Shown here one piece after another: positions 15,993 to 27,028 of a stretch of DNA of 64,000 bases (the first letter of the stretch is position 1; every line of letters begins with the position of its first letter). Source of the stretch: Paraburkholderia sp. (GTDB lineage: Bacteria; Pseudomonadota; Gammaproteobacteria; Burkholderiales; Burkholderiaceae). Both the position numbers and the translations under genes were made by a program. The stretch lies in contig NZ_JAPWKB010000007.1 in the NCBI RefSeq assembly GCF_028283785.1, positions 62,001-126,000 on the forward strand. Direction: 5' to 3'. Below the pieces are notes generated by a model. It had not been told where the DNA came from and did not search any database. It was given only the letters and a program-made list of their open reading frames with translations.

Positions 15993-17207
15993 ATGCTTAG
16001 ACGCTTTTGGCTGTTCTTTGCCCAAGCGGTGACCGTGCTGTTGGCGCTCATGTTCATTGTCGCCACCCTCAAACCGCAATGGCTGCAACGCCAGGGGCAG
16101 TTCGGCAAGCAGCTCGCGGAGCCGATCGTCGCACTGCGGGAAGTCGCACCTGGCATTGGCAACGGTCCTGCCCAGGCCTCTTACGCAGACGCCGCACAAA
16201 AGGCGATGCCCGCGGTCGTCAACGTGTTCTCCAGCAAAGACGGTTCGTTGCCGCCCGACCCGCGCGCCAAAGACCCGCTGTTCCGCTACTTCTTCGGCGA
16301 CAAGAACAACAACCGCCGACAACAGGAACAACCTGCGGCCAATCTCGGCTCAGGTGTGATCGTGAGTTCGGAAGGTTACATTCTAACGAACCAGCACGTC
16401 GTCGACGGCGCCGATCAGATTGAAATCGCGCTGGCCGATGGTCGCACGACCAACGCGAAAGTGATCGGCGTCGATCCGGAAACCGATCTCGCCGTGCTGA
16501 AGGTCAACATGACCAACCTGCCTACCATCACGCTCGGCCGGATGGATCAGACGCACGTCGGCGATGTCGTGCTGGCAATCGGCAATCCGTTCGGCGTCGG
16601 CCAGACGGTGACCATGGGTATCGTCAGCGCGCTTGGCCGCAATCACCTCGGCATCAATACGTTCGAAAACTTCATCCAGACCGACGCGGCGATCAATCCC
16701 GGCAACTCGGGTGGCGCACTGGTCGACGTGAACGGCAATCTGCTCGGCATCAACACCGCGATCTACTCCCGTTCCGGCGGCTCGCTGGGTATCGGTTTCG
16801 CGATTCCGGTTTCGACGGCGCGCAGCGTGCTCGAAAGCATCATCACGACCGGTTCGGTGACGCGCGGCTGGATCGGCGTCGAGCCGCAAGATGTGACGCC
16901 GGAGATTGCGGAATCGTTCGGGCTCGACCAGAAGAGCGGCGCGATCGTCGCGGGCGTGCTGAAGAACGGCCCGGCCGACCGCGCGGGCATCAAGCCGGGC
17001 GATATCCTGCTGAGCGTGAACGGTCAGGACATCACCGACACCACGCGTCTTCTGAACGTGATCGCGCAGATCAAGCCGGGCACCGACGCGAAGGTGCATC
17101 TGGTGCGCAAGAATCGCGAACTCGATCTGAATGTGACGATCGGCAAGCGCCCGCCGCCGCCGAAGCAACCGGCCGAGCAAAGCGACGATAGCGACGACGG
17201 CGGTTGA
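15993..17207 (+). CDS. Do-type periplasmic serine protease (DegS/AlgW-like, one PDZ domain)
   Basis: This 404-residue trypsin-fold protease has an N-terminal membrane anchor (about 8-26) and a catalytic triad of His135 (TNQHVV), Asp165 (DPETDLAV) and Ser239 (NPGNSGG). A single PDZ domain (about 285-375) and a Pro/Asp-rich tail follow. One PDZ plus an uncleaved anchor favours a DegS/AlgW-type envelope-stress sensor protease over two-PDZ DegP. In Burkholderiales such genes are often labelled degQ or mucD, so I give no symbol. No convincing ribosome site precedes ATG 15993. It ends at a shared terminator facing tatC. Confidence 0.92.
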   Translation: MLRRFWLFFAQAVTVLLALMFIVATLKPQWLQRQGQFGKQLAEPIVALREVAPGIGNGPAQASYADAAQKAMPAVVNVFSSKDGSLPPDPRAKDPLFRYFFGDKNNNRRQQEQPAANLGSGVIVSSEGYILTNQHVVDGADQIEIALADGRTTNAKVIGVDPETDLAVLKVNMTNLPTITLGRMDQTHVGDVVLAIGNPFGVGQTVTMGIVSALGRNHLGINTFENFIQTDAAINPGNSGGALVDVNGNLLGINTAIYSRSGGSLGIGFAIPVSTARSVLESIITTGSVTRGWIGVEPQDVTPEIAESFGLDQKSGAIVAGVLKNGPADRAGIKPGDILLSVNGQDITDTTRLLNVIAQIKPGTDAKVHLVRKNRELDLNVTIGKRPPPPKQPAEQSDDSDDGG

Positions 17208-17271
17208 AGCGATTGAGTTGAGTGGCTTCAGTCGAGCGGTAAGATCAGGCAACGTCGTTCGCGAACGGCGT

Positions 17272-17319
17272 GGAAAAGCAAAAGGGGCAGTCCTCGCGGA
17301 CTGCCCCTTTTGCTTTTCC
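17272..17319. terminator. Bidirectional intrinsic terminator between protease gene and tatC
   Basis: A perfect 22-base stem (17272-17293 with 17298-17319) with loop TCGC. A-rich left and T-rich right flanks make it functional on both strands. It separates the convergent protease gene and the long minus-strand his-tat block. Confidence 0.95.
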
Positions 17320-17352
17320 AGCGTCATGCGGATAACGCGCTGCGCGCACCCG

Positions 17353-18135
17353 TCAACCAGGTGCGCCGTCTTCCTTCGCAACCGCCGGCTGCTTGCCGAC
17401 GATCAGACGCGCCGCGATGATGCCCGCCTCGTACAACACGATCAGCGGAACCGCGAGGATCAGTTGCGAGAACACGTCCGGCGGCGTCACCACCGCCGAA
17501 ATCACGAATGCGCCAACGATCACGTACGGCCGGATTTCGCGCAGCTTCTTCACCGTCAGAATGTTCATGCGGACCAGCAGCACGACGACGATCGGTACTT
17601 CGAACGTCACGCCGAAGGCCAAAAACATGGTCAGCACGAAGCTCAGGTAATTGTCGATGTCCGTGGTCATTTCCGCGCCCAACGGCGCGTTGTAATGCGC
17701 CATCACCCGGAAAATGGTCGGAAACACGACGAAATACGCGAATGCCATCCCGCACAGGAACAGCACGTAGCTGCTGCCGACGAGCGGCACGACCAGCTTC
17801 TTTTCATGCTGATACAGGCCCGGCGCGACGAACGCCCAGATCTGATACAGCACGATAGGCAACGCGATCACGAACGCGACGAGCATCGTCACTTTCATCG
17901 GCACGAAAAACGAACCGGTGACGTCGGTGACGATCATCTTGCCGTCTTTGGGCAGATTCGCCATCAGCGGTCGCGCGAGCAACCGGAAGATATCGGGCGC
18001 CCAATACACCAGCGACACGAACACGACGATCACGGCGATGCCCGCGCGGATGATGCGATCGCGCAATTCGACGAGATGTGAAATGAAGGTCTCTTCAGTG
18101 CCTTCGCTCTGGGGGGTTTGCTGCGGGTCGCTCAC
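17353..18135 (-). CDS. tatC: Sec-independent protein translocase TatC
   Basis: This 260-residue membrane protein has six spans and TatC signatures: FISHLVELRDRI at the N-terminus, and FGVTFEVPIV and PDVFSQ(L)ILAVPL in the later loops. It recognises twin-arginine signal peptides together with TatB. The start is GTG 18135. It is the last gene of the minus-strand block and ends at the bidirectional terminator. Likely substrates in this window include the Rieske protein and the phosphatase-like lipoprotein at 49195-50169. Confidence 0.97.
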   Translation of the reverse strand: MSDPQQTPQSEGTEETFISHLVELRDRIIRAGIAVIVVFVSLVYWAPDIFRLLARPLMANLPKDGKMIVTDVTGSFFVPMKVTMLVAFVIALPIVLYQIWAFVAPGLYQHEKKLVVPLVGSSYVLFLCGMAFAYFVVFPTIFRVMAHYNAPLGAEMTTDIDNYLSFVLTMFLAFGVTFEVPIVVVLLVRMNILTVKKLREIRPYVIVGAFVISAVVTPPDVFSQLILAVPLIVLYEAGIIAARLIVGKQPAVAKEDGAPG

Positions 18136-18169
18136 ACCGGCCCTCGGTAAGAGATGAATGCCAGGAACA

Positions 18170-18724
18170 TCAGAAGAAGCGCGTAGGCCGGCGCAAGGTG
18201 GCCGGCGTGTGACGCGCGACGCGCGCGGCGCCCGACTGGACCCGCGTGCGACGCAATGTGGCGCGCTTGTACCACGCCGGCATTGCCGCCTGCTTGACGC
18301 GCCAGTTCTTGCGCTTCGCCGGGGTCGTGCCGACCGGACCGGCGTTGCCGCTGTAAATGCTTTGCCAGGATGAATCTGTGATGCCGCCCGCGTCGGCTTC
18401 GGTGACCGTACCGCCGGCGATGCTCGGCGACACCGACGTACCCGAATTCCACGCGTCGTTCAGCTCGGACTCGTGCTTGTTCAGATTGTCGTGGATGGTG
18501 TTTTCGACATTGCTCGCCGCCGACGCGAACTCGGTCTTCATGCGACGCAGTTCGTCGAGTTCGATTTCGCGCGTGACTTCGGACTTGACGTCGTTGATGT
18601 AGCGCTGCGCACGGCCGAACAGCGCGCCGGCCGTACGCGCGACGCGCGGCAACCGCTCCGGCCCGAGCACGACAAGCGCGACGACGCCGATAAGCGCCAT
18701 CTTGGTGAGACCGAGGTCCAGCAT
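18170..18724 (-). CDS. tatB: Sec-independent protein translocase TatB
   Basis: The 184-residue protein begins with a short membrane helix (MLDLGLTKMALIGVVALVVLGPERLP) followed by the amphipathic helix RVARTAGALFGRAQRY, the diagnostic TatB layout with the GPERLP hinge. A long charged and disordered C-terminal region follows (about 70-184), which varies between species. It sits between tatA and tatC in the same transcript. Confidence 0.95.
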   Translation of the reverse strand: MLDLGLTKMALIGVVALVVLGPERLPRVARTAGALFGRAQRYINDVKSEVTREIELDELRRMKTEFASAASNVENTIHDNLNKHESELNDAWNSGTSVSPSIAGGTVTEADAGGITDSSWQSIYSGNAGPVGTTPAKRKNWRVKQAAMPAWYKRATLRRTRVQSGAARVARHTPATLRRPTRFF

Positions 18725-18857
18725 GAGGGATTTCCGTCAGTGCGCGATTAAAGCGGGCTGAGTGCCAACCAGCCACCACGAGCGCCGGTTGGGACGCGAA
18801 ACAGGCGACGCGAAGGCGCGACGGATTCCGCGCCTTCTATCGCAAGCGAATGCCGGT

Positions 18858-19094
18858 TTAACGGAAATCGCTGGAGTTCGGCGTCTTTTCCTTGGCTTCG
18901 ACGTCGACTGCGCCGTTACGCGGCAGTTCGTGCTTCGATGCGTCGGCCGGCGTTTCGGCTTCCCGCATGCCTTCCTTGAAACCCTTGACCGCGCCACCCA
19001 GATCGCCACCGATATTGCGCAGCTTCTTCGTGCCGAACACCAGAGCGACGATCAACAGCACGATCAGCCAGTGCCAGATACTCAACGAACCCAT
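18858..19094 (-). CDS. tatA: Sec-independent protein translocase TatA
   Basis: This 78-residue protein has a single membrane helix ([15 protein letters not shown]), the hinge FGTKKL and an amphipathic helix with [11 protein letters not shown], as in pore-forming TatA. ATG 19094 is supported by a strong AAGGAG site; the frame upstream is not coding. The tail ends in a short Lys/Asp/Ser-rich stretch. Confidence 0.95.
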   Translation of the reverse strand: MGSLSIWHWLIVLLIVALVFGTKKLRNIGGDLGGAVKGFKEGMREAETPADASKHELPRNGAVDVEAKEKTPNSSDFR

Positions 19095-19261
19095 GACTAC
19101 TCTCCTTGACCCCGCCGCCACGTATCGGACGTGACGAACATCTTATGCCTTTCGGCCTGAATTGAAGCACGCAACGCGACTGCCATTGTGCATAGCCAAA
19201 ATGGCCGAAGCATGTCGTGACGATATGCGTCGCCTATGCACCACAGCGGCACACTACGACG

Positions 19262-19627
19262 TCAGCCCATTCGCTGCCACGGACGCGGCCCGGCCAGGAT
19301 ATGCGCATGCAGGTGATACACCTCCTGCCCGCCGCCCGGCCCGGTGTTGATGACCGTGCGGAAACCCGTCTCGCCGCCCGTGTAGGCGACGCCCAGTTGT
19401 TCCGCCAGTCGCGCCGTCAGAACAAGCATTCTACCAAGCAGCGGCGCATCGCTTTCGGTGCAGTTCGACAATGTGGGGATGTGCTTTCGGGGAATCACGA
19501 GCACATGGGTTTCGGCTGCTGGGCGGATGTCGCGAAACGCGACGAACTCGTCGTCTTCGTGGACTTTCGTCGACGGAATTTCGCCTTTGGCGATCTTGCA
19601 GAAAAGGCAGTTCGGATCGTGGCTCAT
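19262..19627 (-). CDS. HIT-family nucleotide hydrolase/transferase (HinT-like)
   Basis: The 121-residue protein has CLFCKIAKGEIP at the start and the histidine triad HLHAHILAG near the C-terminus, where the middle His is the nucleophile. HinT-type members split adenosine phosphoramidates. Its place between a small membrane protein gene and tatA, downstream of hisE, follows the usual Burkholderiales order. Confidence 0.93.
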   Translation of the reverse strand: MSHDPNCLFCKIAKGEIPSTKVHEDDEFVAFRDIRPAAETHVLVIPRKHIPTLSNCTESDAPLLGRMLVLTARLAEQLGVAYTGGETGFRTVINTGPGGGQEVYHLHAHILAGPRPWQRMG

Positions 19628-19656
19628 GATGTTCCTGAAGCGCAAGCGTGCGGTGG

Positions 19657-20058
19657 TCAGAACCACGCGCGCGGGGTCAGCAGCGGCTTGTTATCGTACA
19701 GATACAGCCAGCCCTTGATGATACGGTACAGCATCCAGATACTGACGACCCACAGAATGGGAATGCCGATCAGCACGAAGAACAACGCGCCGCCGATCAG
19801 ATAACCCAGCAGACACCACCAGAACGTGCGGATCTGCCATTCGAAATGCGCTTCGAACGGCGTGCCGGCCACATCGGCCCGCTTCACGTAGTTGATGATG
19901 ATCGCCACCAGCATTGCCACGCCGCCCGTCAGCCAGTGAAACGCGTACAGCGCGTACAGAACGTGCGTCAGCGTGCGCAGACCGCGCTCGCGCTCGTGAT
20001 CGCCGCCAAGGGCATTGCGATAGGCAGGCGGCGGATATCCGCCTTGCGGCTGTTCCAT
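19657..20058 (-). CDS. Small membrane protein, DUF4870/YvlB-like
   Basis: This 133-residue protein has a Pro/Gly-rich cytoplasmic N-terminus (MEQPQGGYPPPAYR) and three hydrophobic spans (about 31-50, 75-95 and 95-117). The pattern WCLLGYLIGGALFFVLIGIPILWVVSIW resembles conserved small proteobacterial membrane proteins found next to hisE. No catalytic residues are visible and the function is unknown. ATG 20058 lies 73 bases after the hisE stop. Confidence 0.8.
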   Translation of the reverse strand: MEQPQGGYPPPAYRNALGGDHERERGLRTLTHVLYALYAFHWLTGGVAMLVAIIINYVKRADVAGTPFEAHFEWQIRTFWWCLLGYLIGGALFFVLIGIPILWVVSIWMLYRIIKGWLYLYDNKPLLTPRAWF

Positions 20059-20131
20059 GCTGGCGTGCTCCCGTGGGTTGCAACGAATGGGCGTTGGAAA
20101 ACGGCTCCGGATGACGGCGAAACCGGCTCTG

Positions 20132-20524
20132 TCAGCCGCCGTTCTGCTCACGCTCGCGCACCTTGCGCAGCGCCTTTTCCTCGATTCCCGACAAGCCTTC
20201 GCGGCGTTCGAGTTCGGCGAGCACGTCGGCGGGACTGAGCTCGAAGTGCGACAGCATCACGAGGCAGTGAAACCACAGATCGGCCACTTCGCCGACCAGC
20301 GGTGCCGGCGCGCCGCCATGACGCGCGTCTTTCGCGGCCAGCACGACTTCGGTGGCTTCTTCGCCGATCTTCTTCAGGATCGCGTCGTCGCCCTTGTGGA
20401 ACAGGCGCGACACGTACGACACGTCGGGATCGCCGCCACGGCGGCTGTCGATGATGGCCGCGAGGCGCATCAGCGTGTCGGTCGTCGAAGGCGTGGTTTG
20501 CGTGGAATCAGCGGATTGCGTCAT
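20132..20524 (-). CDS. hisE: Phosphoribosyl-ATP pyrophosphohydrolase
   Basis: This 130-residue MazG-fold enzyme carries [16 protein letters not shown] and [14 protein letters not shown], the acidic metal-binding helices of HisE. It hydrolyses phosphoribosyl-ATP to phosphoribosyl-AMP, the second histidine step. Its ATG overlaps the hisI stop (ATGA at 20521-20524). It is separate from HisI, as usual in this group and unlike the fused enterobacterial HisIE. Confidence 0.96.
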   Translation of the reverse strand: MTQSADSTQTTPSTTDTLMRLAAIIDSRRGGDPDVSYVSRLFHKGDDAILKKIGEEATEVVLAAKDARHGGAPAPLVGEVADLWFHCLVMLSHFELSPADVLAELERREGLSGIEEKALRKVREREQNGG

Positions 20525-20931
20525 TTGTAGATGTGTTCGGGGTCTTTCAGCACGGGATCGACGGCGACCCAGTCGCCATCGTCTGCCGCGCCTTCGAATT
20601 TCTGGAAAAAGCACGAGTGACGGCCGGTATGACAGGCGATGCCCGATACCTGCTCGATCTTCAGCAACACGACGTCTTCGTCGCAATCGAGCCGCACTTC
20701 ATGGACGTGCTGAACGTGGCCGGACTCCTCACCCTTGAACCACAGCCGCTGGCGCGAGCGCGAGAAGTACACCGCGCGCTTCAGCTCGATGGTCTTGACG
20801 AGCGCTTCGCGGTTCATCCACGCGAACATCAGCACGTCGTTGGTCGACGCTTCCTGCGCGATCACCGGCACGAGGCCGTTCGCGTCCCATTTCACCTTGT
20901 CGAGCCAGTTGACGCCGGAGGGATTCACCAC
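20521..20931 (-). CDS. hisI: Phosphoribosyl-AMP cyclohydrolase
   Basis: This 136-residue enzyme shows the HisI zinc and magnesium sites: [12 protein letters not shown] and [11 protein letters not shown], with the three conserved Cys residues. It opens the adenine ring of phosphoribosyl-AMP. The start is GTG 20931, one base from the hisF stop, and a second GTG follows directly, so translation is tightly coupled. Confidence 0.96.
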   Translation of the reverse strand: MVNPSGVNWLDKVKWDANGLVPVIAQEASTNDVLMFAWMNREALVKTIELKRAVYFSRSRQRLWFKGEESGHVQHVHEVRLDCDEDVVLLKIEQVSGIACHTGRHSCFFQKFEGAADDGDWVAVDPVLKDPEHIYK

Positions 20932-20932
20932 G

Positions 20933-21706
20933 TTACAACCTCACCGAAATGCCTTGATCGGCCATGAAGCGCTTCGCTTCGCCGACCGTGTGTTCGCCGT
21001 AGTGGAAGATGCTCGCGGCCAGCACGGCGTCCGCGTGACCGCCGGTGATGCCGTCGGCCAGATGTTGCAGCGAGCCGACGCCGCCGGAGGCGATCACGGG
21101 AATCGGCACCGCATCGGACACGGCGCGCGTCAGCGCGAGGTCGAAACCGCTCTTGGTGCCGTCGCGATCCATGCTGGTCAGCAGGATTTCGCCCGCGCCG
21201 AGTTCGGCCATCTTGCGCGCCCATTCGACCGCTTCGAGGCCGGTTGCCTTGCGGCCGCCGTGCGTGAACACTTCCCAGCGCGGCGGTTCGCCGTCGGCCG
21301 AGACGCGCTTCGCGTCGATTGCCACGACGATGCACTGCGAGCCGTATTTGTCCGTCGCGTCGCGCACCAGCTGCGGATTCGCAACCGCCGACGAGTTCAT
21401 GCTGATCTTGTCCGCGCCCGCGTTCAGCAGGCGTCGCACGTCTTCGACCGCGCGCACGCCGCCGCCGACCGTCAGCGGGATGAACACTTGCGACGCGACC
21501 GCTTCGATGATCGGGAGGATCAGGTCGCGTTGGTCGGACGTGGCGGTGATGTCGAGGAAGGTGAGTTCGTCGGCGCCCTGATCGTCGTAGCGGCGCGCGA
21601 TTTCCACGGGGTCGCCCGCGTCGCGCAGTTCGACGAAATTGACGCCTTTGACCACGCGTCCTGCGGTGACGTCCAGACAGGGGATGATGCGTTTAGCTAG
21701 AGCCAT
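20933..21706 (-). CDS. hisF: Imidazole glycerol phosphate synthase, cyclase subunit
   Basis: This 257-residue (beta/alpha)8 barrel has catalytic Asp11 in IIPCLDV and Asp in VVAIDAKR, plus phosphate-binding loops GGGVRAVED and ASGGVGS. With HisH it turns PRFAR and glutamine-derived ammonia into imidazole glycerol phosphate and AICAR. ATG 21706 fits the strict N-terminus [13 protein letters not shown] of the family. Confidence 0.97.
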   Translation of the reverse strand: MALAKRIIPCLDVTAGRVVKGVNFVELRDAGDPVEIARRYDDQGADELTFLDITATSDQRDLILPIIEAVASQVFIPLTVGGGVRAVEDVRRLLNAGADKISMNSSAVANPQLVRDATDKYGSQCIVVAIDAKRVSADGEPPRWEVFTHGGRKATGLEAVEWARKMAELGAGEILLTSMDRDGTKSGFDLALTRAVSDAVPIPVIASGGVGSLQHLADGITGGHADAVLAASIFHYGEHTVGEAKRFMADQGISVRL

Positions 21707-21853
21707 GATCTTGCGTTTCTTGCCAATACCGCTGATGAGGCCGCTTTCGTCGCATCGGTGGATGGTTTCGAAAGCGGCACGATGCCGGTTTCGCGCGGCC
21801 ATGCCGCGCGAACAACGCTCCGGGCGAGCGACCGGAGCGGCGCGTCGGGCGGA

Positions 21854-22606
21854 TTAAGCGTCGTCCGATTCGCGCAGACGGTCCGCGTGGCTTTGCGCGG
21901 CGGTGAAATCGAGGTCGCCCGAGTAGATGGCGCGGCCGCAAATGACGCCTTCGATGCCTTCATCTTCGACTTCGCACAGCGATTCGATATCTGCCAGATT
22001 CGACAGGCCGCCGCTCGCGATCACCGGAATCTTGACCGCGCGCGCAAGGCGCACGGTGGCTTCGATATTGATGCCTTGCAGCATGCCGTCGCGGCCGATG
22101 TCCGTGTAGATGATCGACTCGCAGCCGTAATCTTCGAACTTGCGCGCGAGATCCACGACTTCGTGACCGGTCAGCTTGCTCCAGCCGTCGGTTGCGACCT
22201 TGCCGTCTTTCGCATCCAGACCGACGATGATGTGGCCGCCGAACGCGGTACACGCGTCTTGCAGGAAACCGGGGTTCTTCACCGCCGCCGTACCGATGAT
22301 GACGTACGACAGGCCGTCGTCGAGATAGCGTTCGATGGTGTTCAGGTCGCGGATACCGCCGCCCAACTGCACGGGAATCTCGCTGCCGACTTCCTGGATG
22401 ATCGAACGGATCGCGTCTTCGTTCTTCGGCTTGCCGGCGAACGCGCCATTCAGGTCGACGAGGTGCAGACGCCGCGCGCCGCGCTCGACCCAATGTCGAG
22501 CCATTGCAGCCGGGTCTTCGGAGAAAATCGTCGCCTGGTCCATATCGCCCTGTTTGAGGCGTACACACTGACCATCTTTCAGGTCGATGGCGGGGATCAG
22601 CAGCAT
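21854..22606 (-). CDS. hisA: ProFAR isomerase (HisA)
   Basis: This 250-residue barrel begins [17 protein letters not shown], with Asp8 as the general base. It has [16 protein letters not shown] and an Asp-containing strand YTDIGRDGM as in HisA. It catalyses the Amadori rearrangement of ProFAR. A 147-base gap separates it from hisF and 170 bases from hisH; I see no gene in either gap. Confidence 0.97.
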   Translation of the reverse strand: MLLIPAIDLKDGQCVRLKQGDMDQATIFSEDPAAMARHWVERGARRLHLVDLNGAFAGKPKNEDAIRSIIQEVGSEIPVQLGGGIRDLNTIERYLDDGLSYVIIGTAAVKNPGFLQDACTAFGGHIIVGLDAKDGKVATDGWSKLTGHEVVDLARKFEDYGCESIIYTDIGRDGMLQGINIEATVRLARAVKIPVIASGGLSNLADIESLCEVEDEGIEGVICGRAIYSGDLDFTAAQSHADRLRESDDA

Positions 22607-22776
22607 AGCAATCGGGTGTTGTCTGGGAAGGGGTTGAAGGTCAGGCTCGGGCCATCGGACAAAGCCGCTACGGCGCCGCGCCGTTCCGCTAGTTTAGTAC
22701 AAGTCTTTCGGTGCCCTTGCTGCCTTGCCGCGTGGAACGTACGGCAGCGCGCAGGAACCGGTACAGAAGTGCCGCT

Positions 22777-23418
22777 TTACGGATTCCAGTGGACGAAGTT
22801 GCGGTAGACGCGCAAACCGGTTTCGGCACTTTTCTCCGGGTGAAACTGGGTGGCAAAGATGTTGTCGCGCGCGACCGCCGACGTGAACGGTCCGCCGTAC
22901 ACGGTCTCGCCCGAGGTAACTGCGGCGTCGGCCGGGGCCACGTAGTAGCTATGCACGAAGTAGAAGAAGCTGTTGTCAGCGACACCTTCCCACAACGCGT
23001 GAGCCTGCGTCTGACGGACCCGGTTCCAGCCCATTTGCGGGACCTTGAAACGCGAGCCGTCGTCCTGCACCTGGCCTTCGAGGTCGAAGCGCAGCACCTT
23101 GCCCGGCAGCAAGCCGAGGCCCGGCGTGTTGCCTTCCGCGCTCCAGTCGAACAGCATCTGCTCGCCGACGCACACGCCCATCAGCGGCTTGCTGCGCGAC
23201 GCTTCGACCACCGCTTCCTGCAAGCCGGACTCGGCGAGACTGCGCATGCAGTCGGGCATCGCGCCCTGGCCGGGCAACACGACGCGGTCGGCCGCGCGAA
23301 TCGCTTCCGGACGATCGACGATCGCCACGTCCGCTTCCGGCGCAGCCTTGCGCAATGCCTGCGCCACCGAGCGCAGGTTGCCCATTCCGTAATCCACAAT
23401 CGCTATCGAAGTTTTCAT
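22777..23418 (-). CDS. hisH: Imidazole glycerol phosphate synthase, glutamine amidotransferase subunit
   Basis: The 213-residue class I glutaminase has its nucleophile in [10 protein letters not shown] and the His/Glu pair in QFHPEKS near the C-terminus, with the oxyanion region PGQGAM. It feeds ammonia to HisF. The start ATG 23418 follows the 283-base hisB-hisH gap. Confidence 0.97.
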   Translation of the reverse strand: MKTSIAIVDYGMGNLRSVAQALRKAAPEADVAIVDRPEAIRAADRVVLPGQGAMPDCMRSLAESGLQEAVVEASRSKPLMGVCVGEQMLFDWSAEGNTPGLGLLPGKVLRFDLEGQVQDDGSRFKVPQMGWNRVRQTQAHALWEGVADNSFFYFVHSYYVAPADAAVTSGETVYGGPFTSAVARDNIFATQFHPEKSAETGLRVYRNFVHWNP

Positions 23419-23701
23419 TTCAAGTTAGGCTGCAAAGCCTTCAGACCGCCGACGCCGCGTTTGAAACACGAGCGTCGGCTACATCGAAACCATCGGACGC
23501 GAATCCGCATCCAGACCGACAACGACAAGACTAACCCGGACGGCCCCACGCTGTGAACCTGGCCGAACGGCCGATGCCCGCGACATCGCGAGTCGGGCAG
23601 ACTATCCATCGGGACAGGTCTGCGGTTCGGACCTGTAGTTGCCGGGTAATCACCCGGCGCTCGTCAGGTTGCGCGTAACCGGCGCAGCTCGCGCTGCGAC
23701 G
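23419..23701 (-). other. hisB-hisH gap with two hairpins
   Basis: This is the longest gap inside the his block. It contains no credible ORF. Two inverted repeats lie close to the hisB stop: ACAGGTC/GACCTGT (23614-23636) and GCCGGGT/ACCCGGC (23641-23658, perfect 7-base stem, 4-base loop). Neither has a downstream T-run on the minus strand. They may attenuate or process the his transcript, and a separate promoter for hisH onward is possible. Confidence 0.45.
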
Positions 23702-24289
23702 TTACAGGCTGCCCTTGGTGGACGGAATCTGCCCGGCCGCGCGGTCGTCGAGTTCGACGGCCATGCGGATCGCGCGCCCGAACGCCTTGAACACGGTTTC
23801 CATCTGGTGATGGGCGTTCAGGCCGCGCAGGTTGTCGATATGCAGCGTTACGCCGGCGTGATTCACGAAGCCGCGGAAAAATTCGATGGAGAGATCGACG
23901 TCGAACGTGCCGATCCGGGCGCGCGTGAACGGCACGTGGAATTCGAGGCCCGGACGGCCGGAAAAGTCGATCACGACGCGCGACAGCGCTTCGTCCAGCG
24001 GAACGTACGCGTGGCCATAGCGACGAATGCCTTTTTTGTCGCCGATCGCCTTCGCGACCGCCTGACCCAGCGTGATGCCGACATCTTCGACCGTATGGTG
24101 GTCGTCGATTTCCAGGTCGCCATGCGCCTCGACATCCAGATCGATCAAGCCATGCCGGGCAATCTGATCCAGCATGTGATCCAGGAACGGCACGCCGGTT
24201 TTCAGCTTTTGCTGACCCGTGCCGTCCAGATCGATCTTCACACGGATCTGCGTTTCGCTGGTGTTGCGAACGACTTCCGCAAGGCGCAT
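23702..24289 (-). CDS. hisB: Imidazoleglycerol-phosphate dehydratase
   Basis: This 195-residue monofunctional enzyme has the repeated metal-binding motifs HHTVEDVG and [14 protein letters not shown], plus [13 protein letters not shown]. It dehydrates imidazole glycerol phosphate in a di-manganese site. It lacks the histidinol phosphatase domain of enterobacterial HisB. ATG 24289 gives the family N-terminus [15 protein letters not shown]. Confidence 0.97.
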   Translation of the reverse strand: MRLAEVVRNTSETQIRVKIDLDGTGQQKLKTGVPFLDHMLDQIARHGLIDLDVEAHGDLEIDDHHTVEDVGITLGQAVAKAIGDKKGIRRYGHAYVPLDEALSRVVIDFSGRPGLEFHVPFTRARIGTFDVDLSIEFFRGFVNHAGVTLHIDNLRGLNAHHQMETVFKAFGRAIRMAVELDDRAAGQIPSTKGSL

Positions 24290-24394
24290 GGTAATTCCTC
24301 GAATTAAAGCAGTATTAGATGGGGGTGGTTGGGAACGCCGCGCGCCGCGCCTACATGGTCGAACCATGCGAGGCGCCGCTGCACGGCACGCCGT

Positions 24395-25465
24395 TCAATG
24401 CAGCACGAGTTTCAGTGCGGCCAGCAATTGCGCGTTTTCTTCGGGGGAACCGACGGTCAGACGCACGCAATTGTCGAGCAATGGGTGCATTTTACTCACG
24501 TTTTTGATCAGAACCCGCGCCGCCAGAAGCGTTTCGAATAACGCGGACGCGTCCGGAACCCGCACCAGCAGGAAGTTTCCGGCGCTCGGGAACACTTCGG
24601 TGCCCGGCAATGCGGCAACGGCTTCGGCGAGTCGGGTGCGCTCGTCGCGCAGTTGCGCGGCCTGCGCATCAAGCACATCGACGCGATCCAGCAGGAAATC
24701 GGCGGCCGCCTGCGTCAGCACGTTGATGTTGTACGGCGGACGCACCTTGTCGAACTCGGTGAGCCACGTCGCGCGGCCCGCCAGATAACCGAGGCGGATT
24801 CCGGCCAGGCCGAGCTTCGACACGGTGCGCATCACGACCACGTTGTCGAATTCGTCGGCGCGCGGCATCCAGCTTTTTCCCGCGAACGGCTGATACGCCT
24901 CGTCGATCACGACGAGGCTCTTGCCGGCCGCGGCGATGATGCGCTCGATGTCGGCGTCGTCGTACAGCGTGCCGGTCGGATTGTTCGGATACGCGAGATA
25001 AATCACCGCCGGTTCGTGTTCGGCGATTGCGGCCAGCATCGCGTCGGTATCAAGCGTCAGATCGGCCTTGAGCGGCACGCCGACGAACGCGAGATTCGCG
25101 AGTTTGGCCGACAGCGCGTACATGACGAAGCCCGGCACGGGCGCGAGCACTTTCGCGCCCGGCTTCGCCACCGCCATCGACACCATGCTGATGATTTCAT
25201 CGGAGCCGTTGCCGAGCAGCACGTCGCAGCATGCGGGCACGTTCATCACCCGCTTGATCTTGTCGAGCAGTGCGTTCGGGCGCGGTTGCGGGTAGCGGTT
25301 CAGCGCGACGCCGGCCAGATGCTCGCCGAGTTCGGCAGCGAGCGGCGCGGGCAGCGTGAACGGGTTTTCCATCGCGTCGAGCTTCACGAAGCCCGTCGAA
25401 TCCGGTACGGGATAGCTCGTCATGGCGAGCACGTCGCGGCGGATGATGTCTTGAGGTGTGGTCAT
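24395..25465 (-). CDS. hisC: Histidinol-phosphate aminotransferase
   Basis: The 356-residue PLP enzyme has [11 protein letters not shown] and the Schiff-base lysine in [17 protein letters not shown]. It makes histidinol phosphate from imidazole acetol phosphate and glutamate. It lies between hisD and hisB with gaps of 171 and 105 bases. The gaps contain no gene I can support. Confidence 0.96.
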   Translation of the reverse strand: MTTPQDIIRRDVLAMTSYPVPDSTGFVKLDAMENPFTLPAPLAAELGEHLAGVALNRYPQPRPNALLDKIKRVMNVPACCDVLLGNGSDEIISMVSMAVAKPGAKVLAPVPGFVMYALSAKLANLAFVGVPLKADLTLDTDAMLAAIAEHEPAVIYLAYPNNPTGTLYDDADIERIIAAAGKSLVVIDEAYQPFAGKSWMPRADEFDNVVVMRTVSKLGLAGIRLGYLAGRATWLTEFDKVRPPYNINVLTQAAADFLLDRVDVLDAQAAQLRDERTRLAEAVAALPGTEVFPSAGNFLLVRVPDASALFETLLAARVLIKNVSKMHPLLDNCVRLTVGSPEENAQLLAALKLVLH

Positions 25466-25636
25466 AGTTCTTGAGCCCGGCCGCGATCGCGACAGACTCG
25501 AACGGCACTCGGCCGCCCGGAGTGTTGGTCAGTGTAGTTATGGTGCGCGCGCATGCATGGCCGTGCACGGCTTGCATGCGGCGACGCTGATCGCGCGCGC
25601 CGCATTGCCCGGCACCGCCGCGCACGATCAACGCAA

Positions 25637-26959
25637 TCAGTGGCTGTGCTTCATCCGGTATTCGGCGCTGCGCGCGTGCGCCGGCAAGCCTTCGCCGTAC
25701 GCGAGTTCCGCCGCGATCTCGCCGAGCGTCTGCGCGCCTTCGCTGCTGACTTCGATCACGCTCGAACGCTTGAAGAAATCATAAACGCCGAGCGGCGACG
25801 AGAAACGTGCGGTACGCGACGTAGGCAGCACGTGATTCGGCCCCGCGCAGTAGTCGCCGAGGCTTTCGCTGGTGTAACGGCCCAGGAAGATCGCGCCCGC
25901 GTGACGGATCAGCTGACCCCATTGATGCGGTTCCAGCGCGGAAATTTCCAGATGCTCCGGTGCGATGTCGTTGGCGATCGCGCAGGCCTCGGTCATGTCG
26001 CGCACCTTGATCAGCGCGCCCCGCCCTTCCAGCGACGCCTGAATCACGTCACGGCGCGGCATGGTGGGTAGCAGTTCGTCGATCGCATCCTGCACCCGCG
26101 CGATAAACGCGTCGTCCGGGCACAAAAGGATGGATTGCGCGAGTTCGTCGTGTTCCGCTTGCGAGAACAGGTCCATCGCGACCCAGCGCGGATCGGTCGT
26201 GCCGTCGCACAGCACGAGGATTTCGGACGGTCCGGCAATCATGTCGATGCCGACCGTGCCGAACACGCGGCGCTTCGCCGATGCCACGTACGCGTTGCCC
26301 GGTCCGCAGATCTTGTCGACCGGCGGCACGCTTTCGGTGCCGTACGCGAGCGCGGCGACCGCTTGCGCGCCGCCAATCGTAAATACGCGATCCACGCCGC
26401 CCAGTAACGCGGCCGCCAGCACCAGCGGATTCTTCACGCCGTCGGGCGTCGGCACGACCATCACGATTTCGCGCACACCGGCGACCCGCGCCGGAATCGC
26501 GTTCATCAGCACCGACGACGGATACGCCGCCTTGCCGCCCGGCACGTAAATGCCCGCGCGATCCAGCGGCGTGACCTTCTGGCCGAGCACCGTGCCGTCG
26601 GCTTCCGTGTATTGCCAGCTATGGCTGCCGCATTCGATCTTCTGCTTTTCGTGATAGCCGCGCACGCGCGCAGCCGCCGCTTCGAGCGCCGCGCGGCGCT
26701 TCGGCTCCAGTCCTTCGAGCGCGGCTTCGAGTTCCGACATCGGCAATTCGAGCGCCGACACGCTCGACGCGCCCAGACGGTCGAAGCGGTTCGTGTAATC
26801 GAGCACGGCCGCGTCGCCGCGCGTCTTCACGTCGGCCAGAATCTGCGCGACCGAGCGTTCGATCGCTTCATCCTCGCTCGCCTCGAACGCGAGCACCGCG
26901 TGCAGCGCCTTTTGAAAACCGACGGCGCTGGAATCGAGTTTGCGAATCTTGATAGACAT
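25637..26959 (-). CDS. hisD: Histidinol dehydrogenase
   Basis: This 440-residue zinc enzyme carries the HisD pattern [38 protein letters not shown] and, near the C-terminus, [18 protein letters not shown]. It oxidises histidinol twice to histidine using NAD. It is followed by hisC and preceded by hisG at a 69-base gap. Confidence 0.97.
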   Translation of the reverse strand: MSIKIRKLDSSAVGFQKALHAVLAFEASEDEAIERSVAQILADVKTRGDAAVLDYTNRFDRLGASSVSALELPMSELEAALEGLEPKRRAALEAAAARVRGYHEKQKIECGSHSWQYTEADGTVLGQKVTPLDRAGIYVPGGKAAYPSSVLMNAIPARVAGVREIVMVVPTPDGVKNPLVLAAALLGGVDRVFTIGGAQAVAALAYGTESVPPVDKICGPGNAYVASAKRRVFGTVGIDMIAGPSEILVLCDGTTDPRWVAMDLFSQAEHDELAQSILLCPDDAFIARVQDAIDELLPTMPRRDVIQASLEGRGALIKVRDMTEACAIANDIAPEHLEISALEPHQWGQLIRHAGAIFLGRYTSESLGDYCAGPNHVLPTSRTARFSSPLGVYDFFKRSSVIEVSSEGAQTLGEIAAELAYGEGLPAHARSAEYRMKHSH

Positions 26960-27028
26960 ACGGGTATCCGTTTCGGTAAAGCGCGCTTAAAGCAGAATCT
27001 CGTGAATGCTGCCTGCTTCAGATGACGG

